Source: Persephonella sp. (GTDB taxonomy: Bacteria; Aquificota; Aquificia; Aquificales; Hydrogenothermaceae). From it: DNA of 35,507 nucleotides. Positions 17,717 to 25,683 of this stretch are shown here, in pieces. The notes under the pieces were generated by a model. The model was not told the DNA's origin. It ran no database searches and was given only the letters and a program-made list of their open reading frames with translations. The position numbers and the translations under genes were made by a program. Numbering within the stretch: the first letter of the stretch is position 1; every line of letters begins with the position of its first letter. The DNA lies in the NCBI GenBank assembly GCA_030949555.1, contig JAUZSJ010000037.1:1-35507 (forward strand). The letters are read 5' to 3'.

Positions 17717-19070
17717 TCAGAACATAACAATCCTGGTTGTTGACGATGAGAAGAACATAACAGACCTGCTTAAGGATATATTGGAAGACGAAGGTTTTTC
17801 CGTAGAAACTGCATCAGATATAAAAGAAGCAAAAGAAAAGCTTAGAGAAAAAGATTATGAGGTTATTTTCCTTGATGTGTGGCTCCCTGATGGTGAAGGG
17901 ACAGACCTTATACCTTTTATAAAAGAAAGTAGCCAGATAACAAAAATTATTATGATATCCGGTCATGCAAACATTCCTGTTGCAGTCAAAGCATTAAAAG
18001 AAGGAGCCTATGACTTTTTAGAAAAACCTATATCAACAGATTCAATCCTTGCTGTTCTTCAGAAAGCAATAAACGAGATAAAGAAAGACCTTGAATATAT
18101 ATTTCTGAAACAACAACAGACAAAAGATATTGAGATAATAGGAAATAGTCCTCCAATAATAAAGCTTAAAAAGCAGATTGAGAAGGTAGCAAGAACAAAT
18201 GCATGGGTGATGGTTTTTGGTGAAAATGGAACAGGAAAGGAGCTTGTAGCAAAATCTATACATTTCTTGAGTGAGAGGGCAAATAAACCATTTGTTGACA
18301 TAAACTGTGCTGCCTTGCCAGACGACCTTATTGAAGCAGAGCTGTTTGGTTATGAAAAAGGAGCATTTACAGGAGCTGTAAACAGAAAAATTGGAAAGTT
18401 AGAGATAGCAGACGGAGGAACACTGTTTTTAGATGAAGTGACAGATATGAGTTTATCTGCACAGGCAAAACTCCTCAGAGTTTTAGAGGAAAAAGAGTTC
18501 ACAAGACTTGGAAGCAACCACAAAATAAAGGTAGATATCAGAGTTATATCTGCTACAAATAAAGATTTAGAAAAGGAGATAGAAGAGGGAAGGTTCAGAC
18601 AGGATCTGGCATTCAGACTTGCAGTTGTTCCCATATATGTTCCTCCTCTCAGAGAGAGGGGAGAAGACATAATACTACTGGCAGAACATTTTCTGAAAAA
18701 ATCCTGTATTGAAAACAAGATGAACCCTATAAAACTGTCAGAAGAAGTTAAAAAAGTACTCCTGCGGTATAGCTGGCCGGGAAATGTAAGGGAGCTGAAA
18801 AACCTGATGGAAAGGCTGTGTATATTTGCTACAGGAGAAGAGATTACACTGGAAGATATCCCTCCACACATGTTTAAAGGAAAATCACCAACAGGCACTA
18901 AAAAAATAGAGATAAAGCCACTGAAAAAAGTGAGAGAAGAAGCTGAAAGGGAAGTTATAAAGCTTGCCCTTAAAAAATACGGCAGAAACCTGAGGGAAGT
19001 GGCAAAAGCACTGGAAATAGACCTCTCTTCCCTTTACAGAAAACTAAAGCAGTATAATCTGGAGGAGTAA
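17709..19070 (+). CDS. NtrC-family sigma-54-dependent response regulator
   Basis: 453 residues. The receiver domain at 1-120 has VVDDE, FLDVWLPDGEG (phospho-acceptor Asp near 54) and the conserved Lys in EKPIS. The AAA+ domain has Walker A GENGTGKE at about 172-179, GAFTGA (sigma-54 contact) near 223, and RVISATN. A Fis-type helix-turn-helix closes the protein (KYGRNLREVAKALEIDLSSLYRKLK). It should activate sigma-54 promoters after phosphorylation by a histidine kinase, and no kinase lies in the window. The ATG at 17709 overlaps the alr stop; the track uses a TTG three bases earlier. Targets are not visible. Confidence 0.93.
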   Translation: MNNQNITILVVDDEKNITDLLKDILEDEGFSVETASDIKEAKEKLREKDYEVIFLDVWLPDGEGTDLIPFIKESSQITKIIMISGHANIPVAVKALKEGAYDFLEKPISTDSILAVLQKAINEIKKDLEYIFLKQQQTKDIEIIGNSPPIIKLKKQIEKVARTNAWVMVFGENGTGKELVAKSIHFLSERANKPFVDINCAALPDDLIEAELFGYEKGAFTGAVNRKIGKLEIADGGTLFLDEVTDMSLSAQAKLLRVLEEKEFTRLGSNHKIKVDIRVISATNKDLEKEIEEGRFRQDLAFRLAVVPIYVPPLRERGEDIILLAEHFLKKSCIENKMNPIKLSEEVKKVLLRYSWPGNVRELKNLMERLCIFATGEEITLEDIPPHMFKGKSPTGTKKIEIKPLKKVREEAEREVIKLALKKYGRNLREVAKALEIDLSSLYRKLKQYNLEE

Positions 19071-19072
19071 CC

Positions 19073-19258
19073 ATGCCATATGTAAACGTTAAGGTTGCCG
19101 GAAACCTGTCTAAGGAACAGAAGAAGAAAATTGTAGAAGGTATAACAAAACTTCTGCAGGAAGTGGCCAATAAGCCTCCATCTGCAACTTATGTTGTGAT
19201 AGAAGAGATAGACAGGGATAACTGGGGAAAAGAAGGAAAACTGTTATCAGAAAAATGA
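19073..19258 (+). CDS. 4-oxalocrotonate tautomerase family protein
   Basis: 61 residues, the usual size of this family. The mature protein begins with the catalytic Pro right after Met (MPYVNVKVAGN), and LSKEQKKKIVEGIT follows the family pattern. It is two bases after the ntrC-type gene, after GGAGGA overlapping its end. Known members tautomerise 2-hydroxymuconate or act as related isomerases. With no aromatic degradation genes nearby, the true substrate is open. Confidence 0.85.
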   Translation: MPYVNVKVAGNLSKEQKKKIVEGITKLLQEVANKPPSATYVVIEEIDRDNWGKEGKLLSEK

Positions 19259-19283
19259 AAAGCCCCCCTACATGGGGCTTAAA
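19259..19283. terminator. Shared stem-loop between convergent genes
   Basis: AAGCCCC and GGGGCTT pair around CCTACAT, flanked by A-rich and short T/A-rich sequence. It sits in the gap of about 20 bases between the tautomerase stop and the stop of the convergent outer-membrane gene, so it can end both transcripts. Confidence 0.75.
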
Positions 19284-20049
19284 AGAGAATACCAGCAGAT
19301 ATATACGGCTGTTTTATCTTCACATCTGCACTTGTGTTATCAACATCATCTATTTTTAGTTTTTCATATCTGTAGCCACCACCTATATAAAAGTCTGCAA
19401 GAATATTTCTGATAGGTTTTATTCTCACCTCTCCAGTGATATCGTAATAATGACTTCCCTGATACGCTATGCCATTTGCCTCAACTAAAAGGGAGAGAAA
19501 TCCTGCAGGCTTAATCTCTAATGAACCGTAAAGCATAGGAATAGGAGCTAAAAATGAGGTAGAATCTTCTATGTTTCCTGTTACATCCCTTACCTTTGCA
19601 TAAAAGTCTACCACTCTTATGTTCAGACCAATCTCAGCATCAATAATCTGAAATATATTTATAAAGGGCAGGTTATAAAAAAGAACAGCGTCATAATGGT
19701 CAAGGTCTAATTTTGTCTGAACTCTATCGTTTACGTTAACGGTTATATTCCCGAATGTATAACTTTTTGTAACTGTTCCATCTCCTGTAAATCTCATTTT
19801 GGTATATTGAAGTTTGATGTTAGGTAGCAATGGCACAGGATGTTCAAGTTTTACTCTGATAAAATAGGAGTTTTTGTCCCCAATGTTTAGGTCATCTTTT
19901 ATGTCTGCTCTATCCCCTTTGTACTGAACCCAGCCAGAGATTTTCTGCTTCATGTAACCTGCAGAGATTTCTCCATCAATTCCCGGAACAGCAAAAGAAG
20001 AACAGAAGATAGCTGAAGACAGGAATAAAAGCCCTACTGCTTTTTTCAT
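19279..20049 (-). CDS. TIGR04219-type outer membrane beta-barrel protein
   Basis: 256 residues with a signal peptide (about 1-20, cut after CSSFA or AVPG), alternating hydrophobic beta strands through the rest, and a terminal aromatic (GILF), the usual outer-membrane signal. The start PGIDGEISAGYMKQKISGWVQYKG and the tail KIKQPYISAGILF match the TIGR04219 outer-membrane family. No channel or enzyme function is known. GGAGG precedes its ATG. It is the third gene after serA and the inositol-phosphate synthase on the same strand, but across a gap of about 26 bases, so it may be cotranscribed. Confidence 0.75.
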   Translation of the reverse strand: MKKAVGLLFLSSAIFCSSFAVPGIDGEISAGYMKQKISGWVQYKGDRADIKDDLNIGDKNSYFIRVKLEHPVPLLPNIKLQYTKMRFTGDGTVTKSYTFGNITVNVNDRVQTKLDLDHYDAVLFYNLPFINIFQIIDAEIGLNIRVVDFYAKVRDVTGNIEDSTSFLAPIPMLYGSLEIKPAGFLSLLVEANGIAYQGSHYYDITGEVRIKPIRNILADFYIGGGYRYEKLKIDDVDNTSADVKIKQPYISAGILF

Positions 20050-20075
20050 AAGGAAAACCTCCTGATTTTTTTATA

Positions 20076-21185
20076 TTATCTTTCTCGGATACCGGCTACA
20101 AATTCTTCAACCATTTCTCTTGCCTGCCAGTCTTTATACTGGATAGGTGGATGTTTCATCGTGTATGCAGATATAGAGTATAAAGGTCCTCCTATTCCTC
20201 TGTCCTGAGCAAGCTTTGCACATCTGATTGCATCTATGGCAACTCCTGCACTGTTTGGAGAGTCTTCAACATCAAGTCTCAGCTCAATATGCATAGGAAC
20301 ATCACCAAAAAGTCTCCCTTCAAGCCTTATAAAGGCAATTTTTCTATCTTTCAGCCACGGAACATAGTCTGATGGACCTATATGTATATTACGAGAGTCT
20401 ATTCCGTAAGGTATGAGAGATGAAACTGCCTCTGTTTTTGATTTTTTCTTCGTGGCAAGTCTGTTTCTCTCAAGCATATTCAGAAAGTCTGTATTACCTC
20501 CCACGTTAAGCTGATAGGTTCTGTCTATCTTTACTCCTCTGTCTAACAGGAGTTGTGTTAAAACCCTATGGGTTATCGTTGCTCCAACCTGAGATTTTAT
20601 GTCATCTCCTACAGCTGGAATGCCCTCAGACTCAAATCTTTTTGCCCATTCATCGTCTGAGACAATAAACGTAGGCATACAGTTTATGAATGCCACTCCT
20701 GCTTTAAGACATGCTTCTGCATAGTATCTTGCTGCCTGTTCCGCTCCAACTGGGACATAATTTATCAAAACGTCTGCTCTACTTTCTATCAGAACTTTTG
20801 CAACTGTGTCAACACTGTCTTCCCTTGCGTCTGACAAAACAAAGGCATTTTCTGGTGGATAATTTTTCATATGTTCAGGGAAACCATCTAACACTTTACC
20901 TTTTCTTACTTTTACCCCTGTTTTAGGAATATCTCTCTGAAATACTGCTGTGCAGTTTGGTGGATTAAAAATAGCCTCTGAAACATCATATCCAACCTTT
21001 CTCTCATCAATGTCCCACGCAGCAACAATCTCTATATCCCATGGCTTGTATCCTCCAATATCCTCATGCATAAGACCACTTGCTTCAATGTCCTGCTTTT
21101 CTTTGTAATAATAAATCCCCTGAATCAACGCACTGGCACAGTTTCCAACACCAGCAATAGCCACTCTTATCTTTCTGTCTGACAC
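20076..21185 (-). CDS. Inositol-3-phosphate synthase (Ino1/MIPS family)
   Basis: 369 residues. Rossmann start [19 protein letters not shown] near residues 5-23, [20 protein letters not shown], and [12 protein letters not shown] are hallmarks of the actinobacterial/archaeal-type enzyme that turns glucose-6-phosphate into inositol-3-phosphate with NAD+. In hyperthermophiles this feeds inositol lipids or the osmolyte di-myo-inositol phosphate. The cytidylyl/transferase genes for DIP are not in the window, so which product is made is open. The start is GTG 21185 after AGGAGGAATAAA. It lies ten bases after serA. Confidence 0.88.
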   Translation of the reverse strand: MSDRKIRVAIAGVGNCASALIQGIYYYKEKQDIEASGLMHEDIGGYKPWDIEIVAAWDIDERKVGYDVSEAIFNPPNCTAVFQRDIPKTGVKVRKGKVLDGFPEHMKNYPPENAFVLSDAREDSVDTVAKVLIESRADVLINYVPVGAEQAARYYAEACLKAGVAFINCMPTFIVSDDEWAKRFESEGIPAVGDDIKSQVGATITHRVLTQLLLDRGVKIDRTYQLNVGGNTDFLNMLERNRLATKKKSKTEAVSSLIPYGIDSRNIHIGPSDYVPWLKDRKIAFIRLEGRLFGDVPMHIELRLDVEDSPNSAGVAIDAIRCAKLAQDRGIGGPLYSISAYTMKHPPIQYKDWQAREMVEEFVAGIRER

Positions 21186-21195
21186 TTTATTCCTC

Positions 21196-22785
21196 CTAAA
21201 GTATTATCTGTTTTGCCTTTAATATTTCTGGTATGCCGTTTATCTCTTCTAAAACTGCGTCTGTAACTTTTTCGTCAAGCTGAAGAGCACCAAGGGCTAT
21301 TTTGCCCTTTTCTAATCTGCCCAGTCTAAAACCTGCAATATTGATGTTGTGTCTTGCAAGTATCTCTCCAATTTTTGCTATAACCCCGGGAACATCTTTA
21401 TTTTCAAACATCAGTATAACCCCTTCAGGGTCAATATCTATCCAGTATCCGTCAACAAGCATTATTTTAGGTATCTGTCCATAAAATGCTGTTCCTCCCA
21501 CAACATGTTCTTTGCCGTTCTGTGAAACTGTAATTTTTATAAAATCTTTGAATACTAAACCTTCCTCCCTTGAAGACTCAACAATGTTTATACCTCTTTC
21601 TTTTGCCAGAAATGGAGCATTTATTATGTTGACAGGCCTGTCTAATACAGGCTCTAAAAATCCTTTCAAAACGTAAGCTGTTATCGGTTTTATATGCTCT
21701 GCAATAGAGCCCCTTACTTCCACATTAAGCTCCTTAAAGTTTCCTCCTGCATACTGGGTGAGAAAACTTCCCAATCTCTCTGATAAAAGCAGAAAGGCTT
21801 TAATGTTTTCGAATCCTTCTGTTATGGTAAATGGAGCATTTACAGCAGCCTCAACAAACTGTCCTTTAAGGGCAGCTATAACCTGCTGGGCTATTTTTAC
21901 AGCAACCTTGTCCTGAGATTCGTATGTGTTAGCTCCGATGTGTGGGGACAGGCTGATGTTAGGAAACTCAAAAATCCTCCTTATCCTGTCATCTGGAGGC
22001 TCTTTTCCAAAAACGTCAAGACCAATGCCTGCAAACTTTCCTTTTTTCATATATTCATACATAGCATCTTCATCAACTATCCCTCCCCTTGCACAGTTTA
22101 TGAAGTAAACCCCATCCTTCATCATCTCAAACTCTTTTGCTCCAATCATACCCCTTGTCTCTTCTGTTAAGGGACAGTGTAGAGAAATGATGTCTGACCT
22201 TTTTATCAGCTCTTCCAATGTATTTACAAGTTCAACACCTAATCTATCTCCCTTTTCCCGTGGAATGTATGGGTCATATGCTATAACTGTAGCCCCTGCT
22301 GCTTTGCACCTGATAGCAACCTGTGAGCCTACATTTCCTAAACCTATAATACCTACCACCTTACCATCTAATTCCTCTCCCATAAACCTTTTCCTGTCCC
22401 ACTCTCCCCTCATCATAGATTCGTGGGCAAGGTGAAGCTTCCTTAAAACAGCATACAGATGGGCTATGGTCAGCTCTGCAGCACCAACAGTGTTTGCACC
22501 TGGGGCATTAACAACTAATATTCCTCTCTTTGAGCATGCCTCAAGGTCTACATTATCTACACCAACCCCAGCTCTTCCAACAACCTTCAGGTTTTTAGCT
22601 CTTTCTAACAGTTCTTCAGTAACAGGTGTTCTGCTTCGTGTTATTATTGCATGATAGTCCTGAATTATCTCAAGTAGCTCCTCCCATCTGATTTCAGGCT
22701 GATAGTCAAGGTCTATCTCTGGGTCTGCATTAAGAATGTTAAGGCCTTTGCTGGAAATATGGTCTGTTACGAGAACTTTATACAT
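21196..22785 (-). CDS. serA: D-3-phosphoglycerate dehydrogenase, long form
   Basis: 529 residues: first step of serine synthesis, 3-phosphoglycerate to 3-phosphohydroxypyruvate with [36 protein letters not shown] (NAD site), [12 protein letters not shown] (Arg) and [13 protein letters not shown] (His) are present. The protein continues through the intervening domain to a C-terminal ACT domain ([35 protein letters not shown]) that normally senses serine. This is the long, type-1 form. GGAGG lies before the ATG at 22785. The inositol synthase follows on the same strand. The later pathway steps may be the class V aminotransferase and the histidine phosphatase at 9945-11741. Confidence 0.96.
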   Translation of the reverse strand: MYKVLVTDHISSKGLNILNADPEIDLDYQPEIRWEELLEIIQDYHAIITRSRTPVTEELLERAKNLKVVGRAGVGVDNVDLEACSKRGILVVNAPGANTVGAAELTIAHLYAVLRKLHLAHESMMRGEWDRKRFMGEELDGKVVGIIGLGNVGSQVAIRCKAAGATVIAYDPYIPREKGDRLGVELVNTLEELIKRSDIISLHCPLTEETRGMIGAKEFEMMKDGVYFINCARGGIVDEDAMYEYMKKGKFAGIGLDVFGKEPPDDRIRRIFEFPNISLSPHIGANTYESQDKVAVKIAQQVIAALKGQFVEAAVNAPFTITEGFENIKAFLLLSERLGSFLTQYAGGNFKELNVEVRGSIAEHIKPITAYVLKGFLEPVLDRPVNIINAPFLAKERGINIVESSREEGLVFKDFIKITVSQNGKEHVVGGTAFYGQIPKIMLVDGYWIDIDPEGVILMFENKDVPGVIAKIGEILARHNINIAGFRLGRLEKGKIALGALQLDEKVTDAVLEEINGIPEILKAKQIIL

Positions 22786-22808
22786 TTAATAAAATCCTCC
22801 TTAAGGTT

Positions 22809-22934
22809 TTAAGGGTAAATAATATTATACTTGATAAGAATAGATATGTTGAAAATTACTTCTTTCATACCTATTAAAATACTTACAAAAACTAAAACCA
22901 TAAAAAAGACCATAATAAATACTAACTTTTCCAT
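22809..22934 (-). CDS. Possible small single-helix membrane peptide
   Basis: 41 residues beginning MEKLVFIMVFFMVLVFVSILIGM, a clear transmembrane helix, then a short tail ending IIYP. The listed ORF starts upstream at 23000, but the ATG at 22934 has GGGGAG seven bases before it. It lies in the gap before serA on the serA strand. Small size and lack of a known family keep this weak; it may not be a gene. Confidence 0.3.
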   Translation of the reverse strand: MEKLVFIMVFFMVLVFVSILIGMKEVIFNISILIKYNIIYP

Positions 22935-22950
22935 TGCTCCCCAACTGCAT

Positions 22951-22978
22951 TTATTGTTAATATACACTAACTTATAAT
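22951..22978 (+). promoter_or_regulatory. Probable sigma-70 promoter
   Basis: TTATTG at 22951 and a perfect TATAAT at 22973 are 16 bases apart, about 42 bases before the ATG at 23020. It would drive the small membrane genes and the following operon. Confidence 0.45.
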
Positions 22979-23019
22979 ACATTATGATAAAATTAAACAT
23001 CTATCTGGGAGGTTTTGTC

Positions 23020-23157
23020 ATGGAAAATAACTGGTGGGAGTTAGCTGGAATTATATTCTTTACTTTTATGGTTATCACTGTCGCACTGATATGGGGACTT
23101 GCTGTAAAAGCAAGCTACAACGAAGAAAAAGAAAAACAGAAACAGGAAAATAAATGA
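23020..23157 (+). CDS. Small membrane protein, 45 residues
   Basis: Below the track threshold. ATG 23020 follows GGGAGG. Reads MENNWWELAGIIFFTFM … IWGLAVKASYNE then a Lys/Glu tail (KEKQKQENK), i.e. one membrane helix with a short charged cytosolic end. ATGA overlap with the next small gene supports real translation. I recognise no family; small helper subunits of respiratory oxidases look like this, which is only a guess. Confidence 0.55.
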   Translation: MENNWWELAGIIFFTFMVITVALIWGLAVKASYNEEKEKQKQENK

Positions 23158-23316
23158 AGAGGAACTGGCCTTTCATTATTATTACAGGGATTGGTGTCTT
23201 TGCCACACTTATATTTCTCTACATATTTGTTTACAGTCTTGCAACAAATACGGTTAAATCAGCTGCCTTTACTTGAAAAAGCATATCCCCACATAAAACC
23301 TCAGGAATACGCATGA
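23154..23316 (+). CDS. Small membrane protein, likely one frameshift
   Basis: ATG 23154 overlaps the previous stop. MKRNWPFIIITGIGVFATLIFLYIFVYSLATNT is a membrane helix. As read, it stops at 23274-23276. Dropping one A from GTTAAATCAG near 23256 gives …TV-NQLPLLEKAYPHIKPQEYA and a stop at 23314-23316 that overlaps the next ATG as ATGA, which fits the operon style of this genome. Length would be 53 residues. No family is recognised. Confidence 0.5.
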
Positions 23317-23750
23317 ACTTTCTCAAGAAAAAAGCAGAGAAAAACAATCTAAAAATTATCCGGATAAAGGCTGAAAAGCACTACTTTCTGGTTCAGATAA
23401 TTAACAAAAAGATTACCAGCGAGTTGTTTTCTCTTGCTCCACAGGTTGCACCCTTAGGAATTGTAAACTTAGTTATATACGACCTTGGAGATGGAACAGG
23501 TATAGTAGGCAATAATCCTTACCTGTGGGACATTGTTATTGACAGCAAAAGAATAGATGAGATAGCACAGGATTACTCTGAATTCCTATCTGACCTTTTG
23601 GACAGTATATACTGGGATTACAAAAAGGAAAAGGAGATGTTAAGCAATGCCTTACATAGTAAGAGTAAGAAGGGAATTTCAGGCAGCCCATTATCTAACA
23701 GACTACCACGGAAAACCAGAACCACTCCACGGTCACACATGGGAGGTTGA
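23313..23750 (+). CDS. Unknown protein, C-terminus probably overrun by an indel
   Basis: Intact in the track at 145 residues, but its last 104 bases overlap the PTPS gene, and those residues (HSKSKKGISGSPLSN …) look like out-of-frame noise. A TAA in the next frame lies near 23640, so the natural end is probably there, just before the RBS AAGGAGATG of the next gene, giving about 110 residues. The body NLKIIRIKAEKHYFLVQI … VNLVIYDLGDGTGI has alternating strands; I do not recognise a domain. It is the third gene of the small-membrane-protein operon. Confidence 0.5.
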   Translation: MNFLKKKAEKNNLKIIRIKAEKHYFLVQIINKKITSELFSLAPQVAPLGIVNLVIYDLGDGTGIVGNNPYLWDIVIDSKRIDEIAQDYSEFLSDLLDSIYWDYKKEKEMLSNALHSKSKKGISGSPLSNRLPRKTRTTPRSHMGG

Positions 23751-23994
23751 GCTTTTTATAAAGGCTGAGAAGCTGGACAAAGGAGGAATGGGTTTTGATT
23801 TTGTGGAAATACACAGATTTTTAGATGAGATACTCCCAGATTATAAATGTATGAATGACATATACGATTTTTCTCCCAGTGCTGAAAATGTAGCAAAGCA
23901 CATATACCAGCAGGTCAAAAAAAGGTATCCTACCCTCCAGAAAGTTGTTGTATGGGAAACAAAACACGGGGGAGCTGAGTATTACGAAGAGTAA
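23647..23994 (+). CDS. 6-pyruvoyltetrahydropterin synthase family, PTPS-III-like
   Basis: 115 residues of the PTPS/QueD fold. Zinc ligands are the His in FQAAHYL and the two in LHGHTWEVE; the catalytic His region ETKHGGAEYYEE closes the protein. QueD has Cys four residues before the first His of HGH, but here the sequence is PEPLHGH with no Cys there and Glu three residues before, the pattern of the Plasmodium-type PTPS-III enzymes, which can replace FolB in folate synthesis. Automatic annotation would name it queD. I favour the folate role, at moderate confidence. The RBS is AAGGAG at 23630. No other queuosine gene is in view. Confidence 0.85.
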   Translation: MPYIVRVRREFQAAHYLTDYHGKPEPLHGHTWEVELFIKAEKLDKGGMGFDFVEIHRFLDEILPDYKCMNDIYDFSPSAENVAKHIYQQVKKRYPTLQKVVVWETKHGGAEYYEE

Positions 23995-23997
23995 ATA

Positions 23998-24025
23998 TTG
24001 ACAGTATTTAGACAAGTAATATCTT
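23998..24025 (+). promoter_or_regulatory. Probable sigma-70 promoter of the KaiC-like operon
   Basis: A consensus -35 TTGACA at 23998 is 16 bases from TATCTT at 24020, 33 bases upstream of the KaiC-like ATG. The PTPS stop lies just before it, so this may start a new transcript. Confidence 0.5.
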
Positions 24026-24057
24026 AATTACTACAAACAAACATTAAGGAGGGTAGG

Positions 24058-24956
24058 ATGGCCGACGACCCAAAATTTCATGGAGAAGAGGAAAGAGTCC
24101 ACGAATATAGAGAACCTAAAGTAGTAAAAGAAAGTATATTCACAGGAAGTAAAGCCCTTGAGAAAGCTCCGAAAATCTATGGTATTCCAACAGGAATAGA
24201 AGGATTAGACGACCTTTTTTTCATTGTTGAGTCAGAAAATGGGAAAATAGTTAAAAAAACATTGGGAGGCATTCCAGCTTACTCTGTATTTAACATAACA
24301 GGAGTTTCAGATACAGGGAAGTCATTAATGGTTGAGCAGTTTACAGTAGAACAGGCACGGAAAGGACACAAAGTAGCATTTATCACTGTTGAGTCCCCGG
24401 CAAACTTTGTTATCGCTTCTATAAAGCTGAGAGCTGCAGCAATGGGGTATAACTTTGATGAGTTTGAAGATAATGTGATACTGATTGATGCTGCATCCCA
24501 TTCAACACTTAGAGAAAACATACCAGACCTTCTTGCAACATTAGCCTATGCTATAAAAACCTACCACATAAAGTTCACAGTAATAGACTCTGTAACAGGG
24601 CTGTTTGAAAACAGAGAGATGCTGGCAAGGGGGGTAGTCAGAAGGCTGTTTAACTTTATGAAAAAATGGTACCAGACCGCCCTGTTTGTATCTCAGAAGA
24701 GAAGCGGACACGAAGAACTTACAGCTGAAGCTGCAGGTGGTTATGCAGTAGGACATATTGTTGATGGAACGATGGTTTTAGCAAAGGAGCTAATAGATTC
24801 TTCTTTTAAGGCAAAACTTTACAAAAAGAGGTGGGAGACATTGTCAGACTATTCAGGATAGACGGATGCAGAATGTCTGGACATGACACAAAAACCCACT
24901 ATCTTGAGATTACAGACACAGGACTGGTAAAAATACTTGAACCAATAGGAAAATAA
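24058..24956 (+). CDS. KaiC-domain ATPase of thermophiles (TIGR03878-like), one frameshift
   Basis: A RecA/KaiC-fold ATPase of about 299 residues. YGIPTGIEGLDDLF precedes Walker A TGVSDTGKS at about 81-89; FITVES and TVIDSVTGLFEN supply the Walker B region; RSGHEELTAEAAGGYAVGHI is a conserved stretch of this subgroup. One base is missing near 24833; the next frame gives KKR-GDIVRLFRIDGCRMSG and a stop at 24954. From memory the family is found almost only in thermophiles, across archaea and bacteria, beside a partner of the near-KaiC type, and that partner follows 21 bases later. Role: presumed signalling or regulation by ATP-driven assembly, unproven. The ATG at 24058 follows AAGGAGGGTAGG. 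Confidence 0.8.
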
Positions 24957-24977
24957 AAAACAAAGGAGGGTAATAAA

Positions 24978-25661
24978 ATGGTAGTGTTAATTACATCAAA
25001 ACCTGTTGAGGAGGATGAGCTTGAGCAGTTAGTGGGTAGAGTGTTTTTCAAAGCTATAGATCTTTTAGGAGGTCTCCACAGGTTAGCTGAATACAGAACA
25101 TTAACATGGCTTCCCTCTCTGGCAAGAGCAGCATTTGCCATAGTTTTGAGGGAGGAATATCTGAAGACAGAAGAAGAAATAGCAGAAATAGTAGGTCTTA
25201 CAAGAAACACTGTAAGAAACATTCTCAGAGCAGACCCAAATGCTGCAATGTTTAAGATTGAGCATATGGACGAGCTCTCACAAAAGAAGAGAAAAAAGAG
25301 CTGAGGGTTCACACTGCAGGAGGAGTTGCAAAACTTGCATACAAACTTGTGAAAGAAGGAAATGAAGCCCAGACACTTTTAGAGTTCTGTAGAGAGATGT
25401 CAGCAAAAGCTGTTCAGGTGTGTGAAGCTCCATGGGCTTACACAGTGCTCAAACATACTAAAGGGTTAAAATATCCTGTTGAAAATCCTGAACCACTGAA
25501 AGAAAAACTTTCAGGCATCACAATAAAAGGTCTATCTGCAGAGGAAGTGATGGAAAATCTTACATACCCCGTAAAAAATCCTGCTCAGCTACTTCACGAA
25601 ATAAAAGAATATCTCCAGATGAAAGAGATTAGCGGAGTGGGCTTACAGCCCGTTCTTTTAA
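24978..25661 (+). CDS. Near-KaiC partner with helix-turn-helix (TIGR03879-like), one or two frameshifts
   Basis: Partner of the KaiC-like ATPase, from AAAGGAGGG-ATAAAATG. The listed ORF is 108 residues. It holds a helix-turn-helix at about 64-84 (KTEEEIAEIVGLTRNTVRNIL) and ends KKRKKS by a missing base near 25285. The next frame continues LTKEEKKELRVHTAGGVAKLAYKLVK. The second half has two related blocks, LKYPVENPEPLKEKL and LTYPVKNPAQLLHEI. The end is uncertain: the listed ORF runs on to 25735, but its last residues (VPLIYKNMCPN) belong to reverse gyrase, and a TAA at 25659 one base off-frame is the likely true end. It may be a DNA-binding or adaptor regulator. Confidence 0.7.
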
Positions 25662-25683
25662 TTACTACAGGAGAGAGAGCAGA

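Noticed and set aside
18350-18898. 182-residue minus-strand ORF
   Set aside because: It is the antisense shadow of the AAA+ domain of the NtrC-type regulator; no RBS and Ser/Phe-rich as shadows are.
24899-25312. 137-residue minus-strand ORF
   Set aside because: Antisense shadow of the near-KaiC gene, with no independent evidence.
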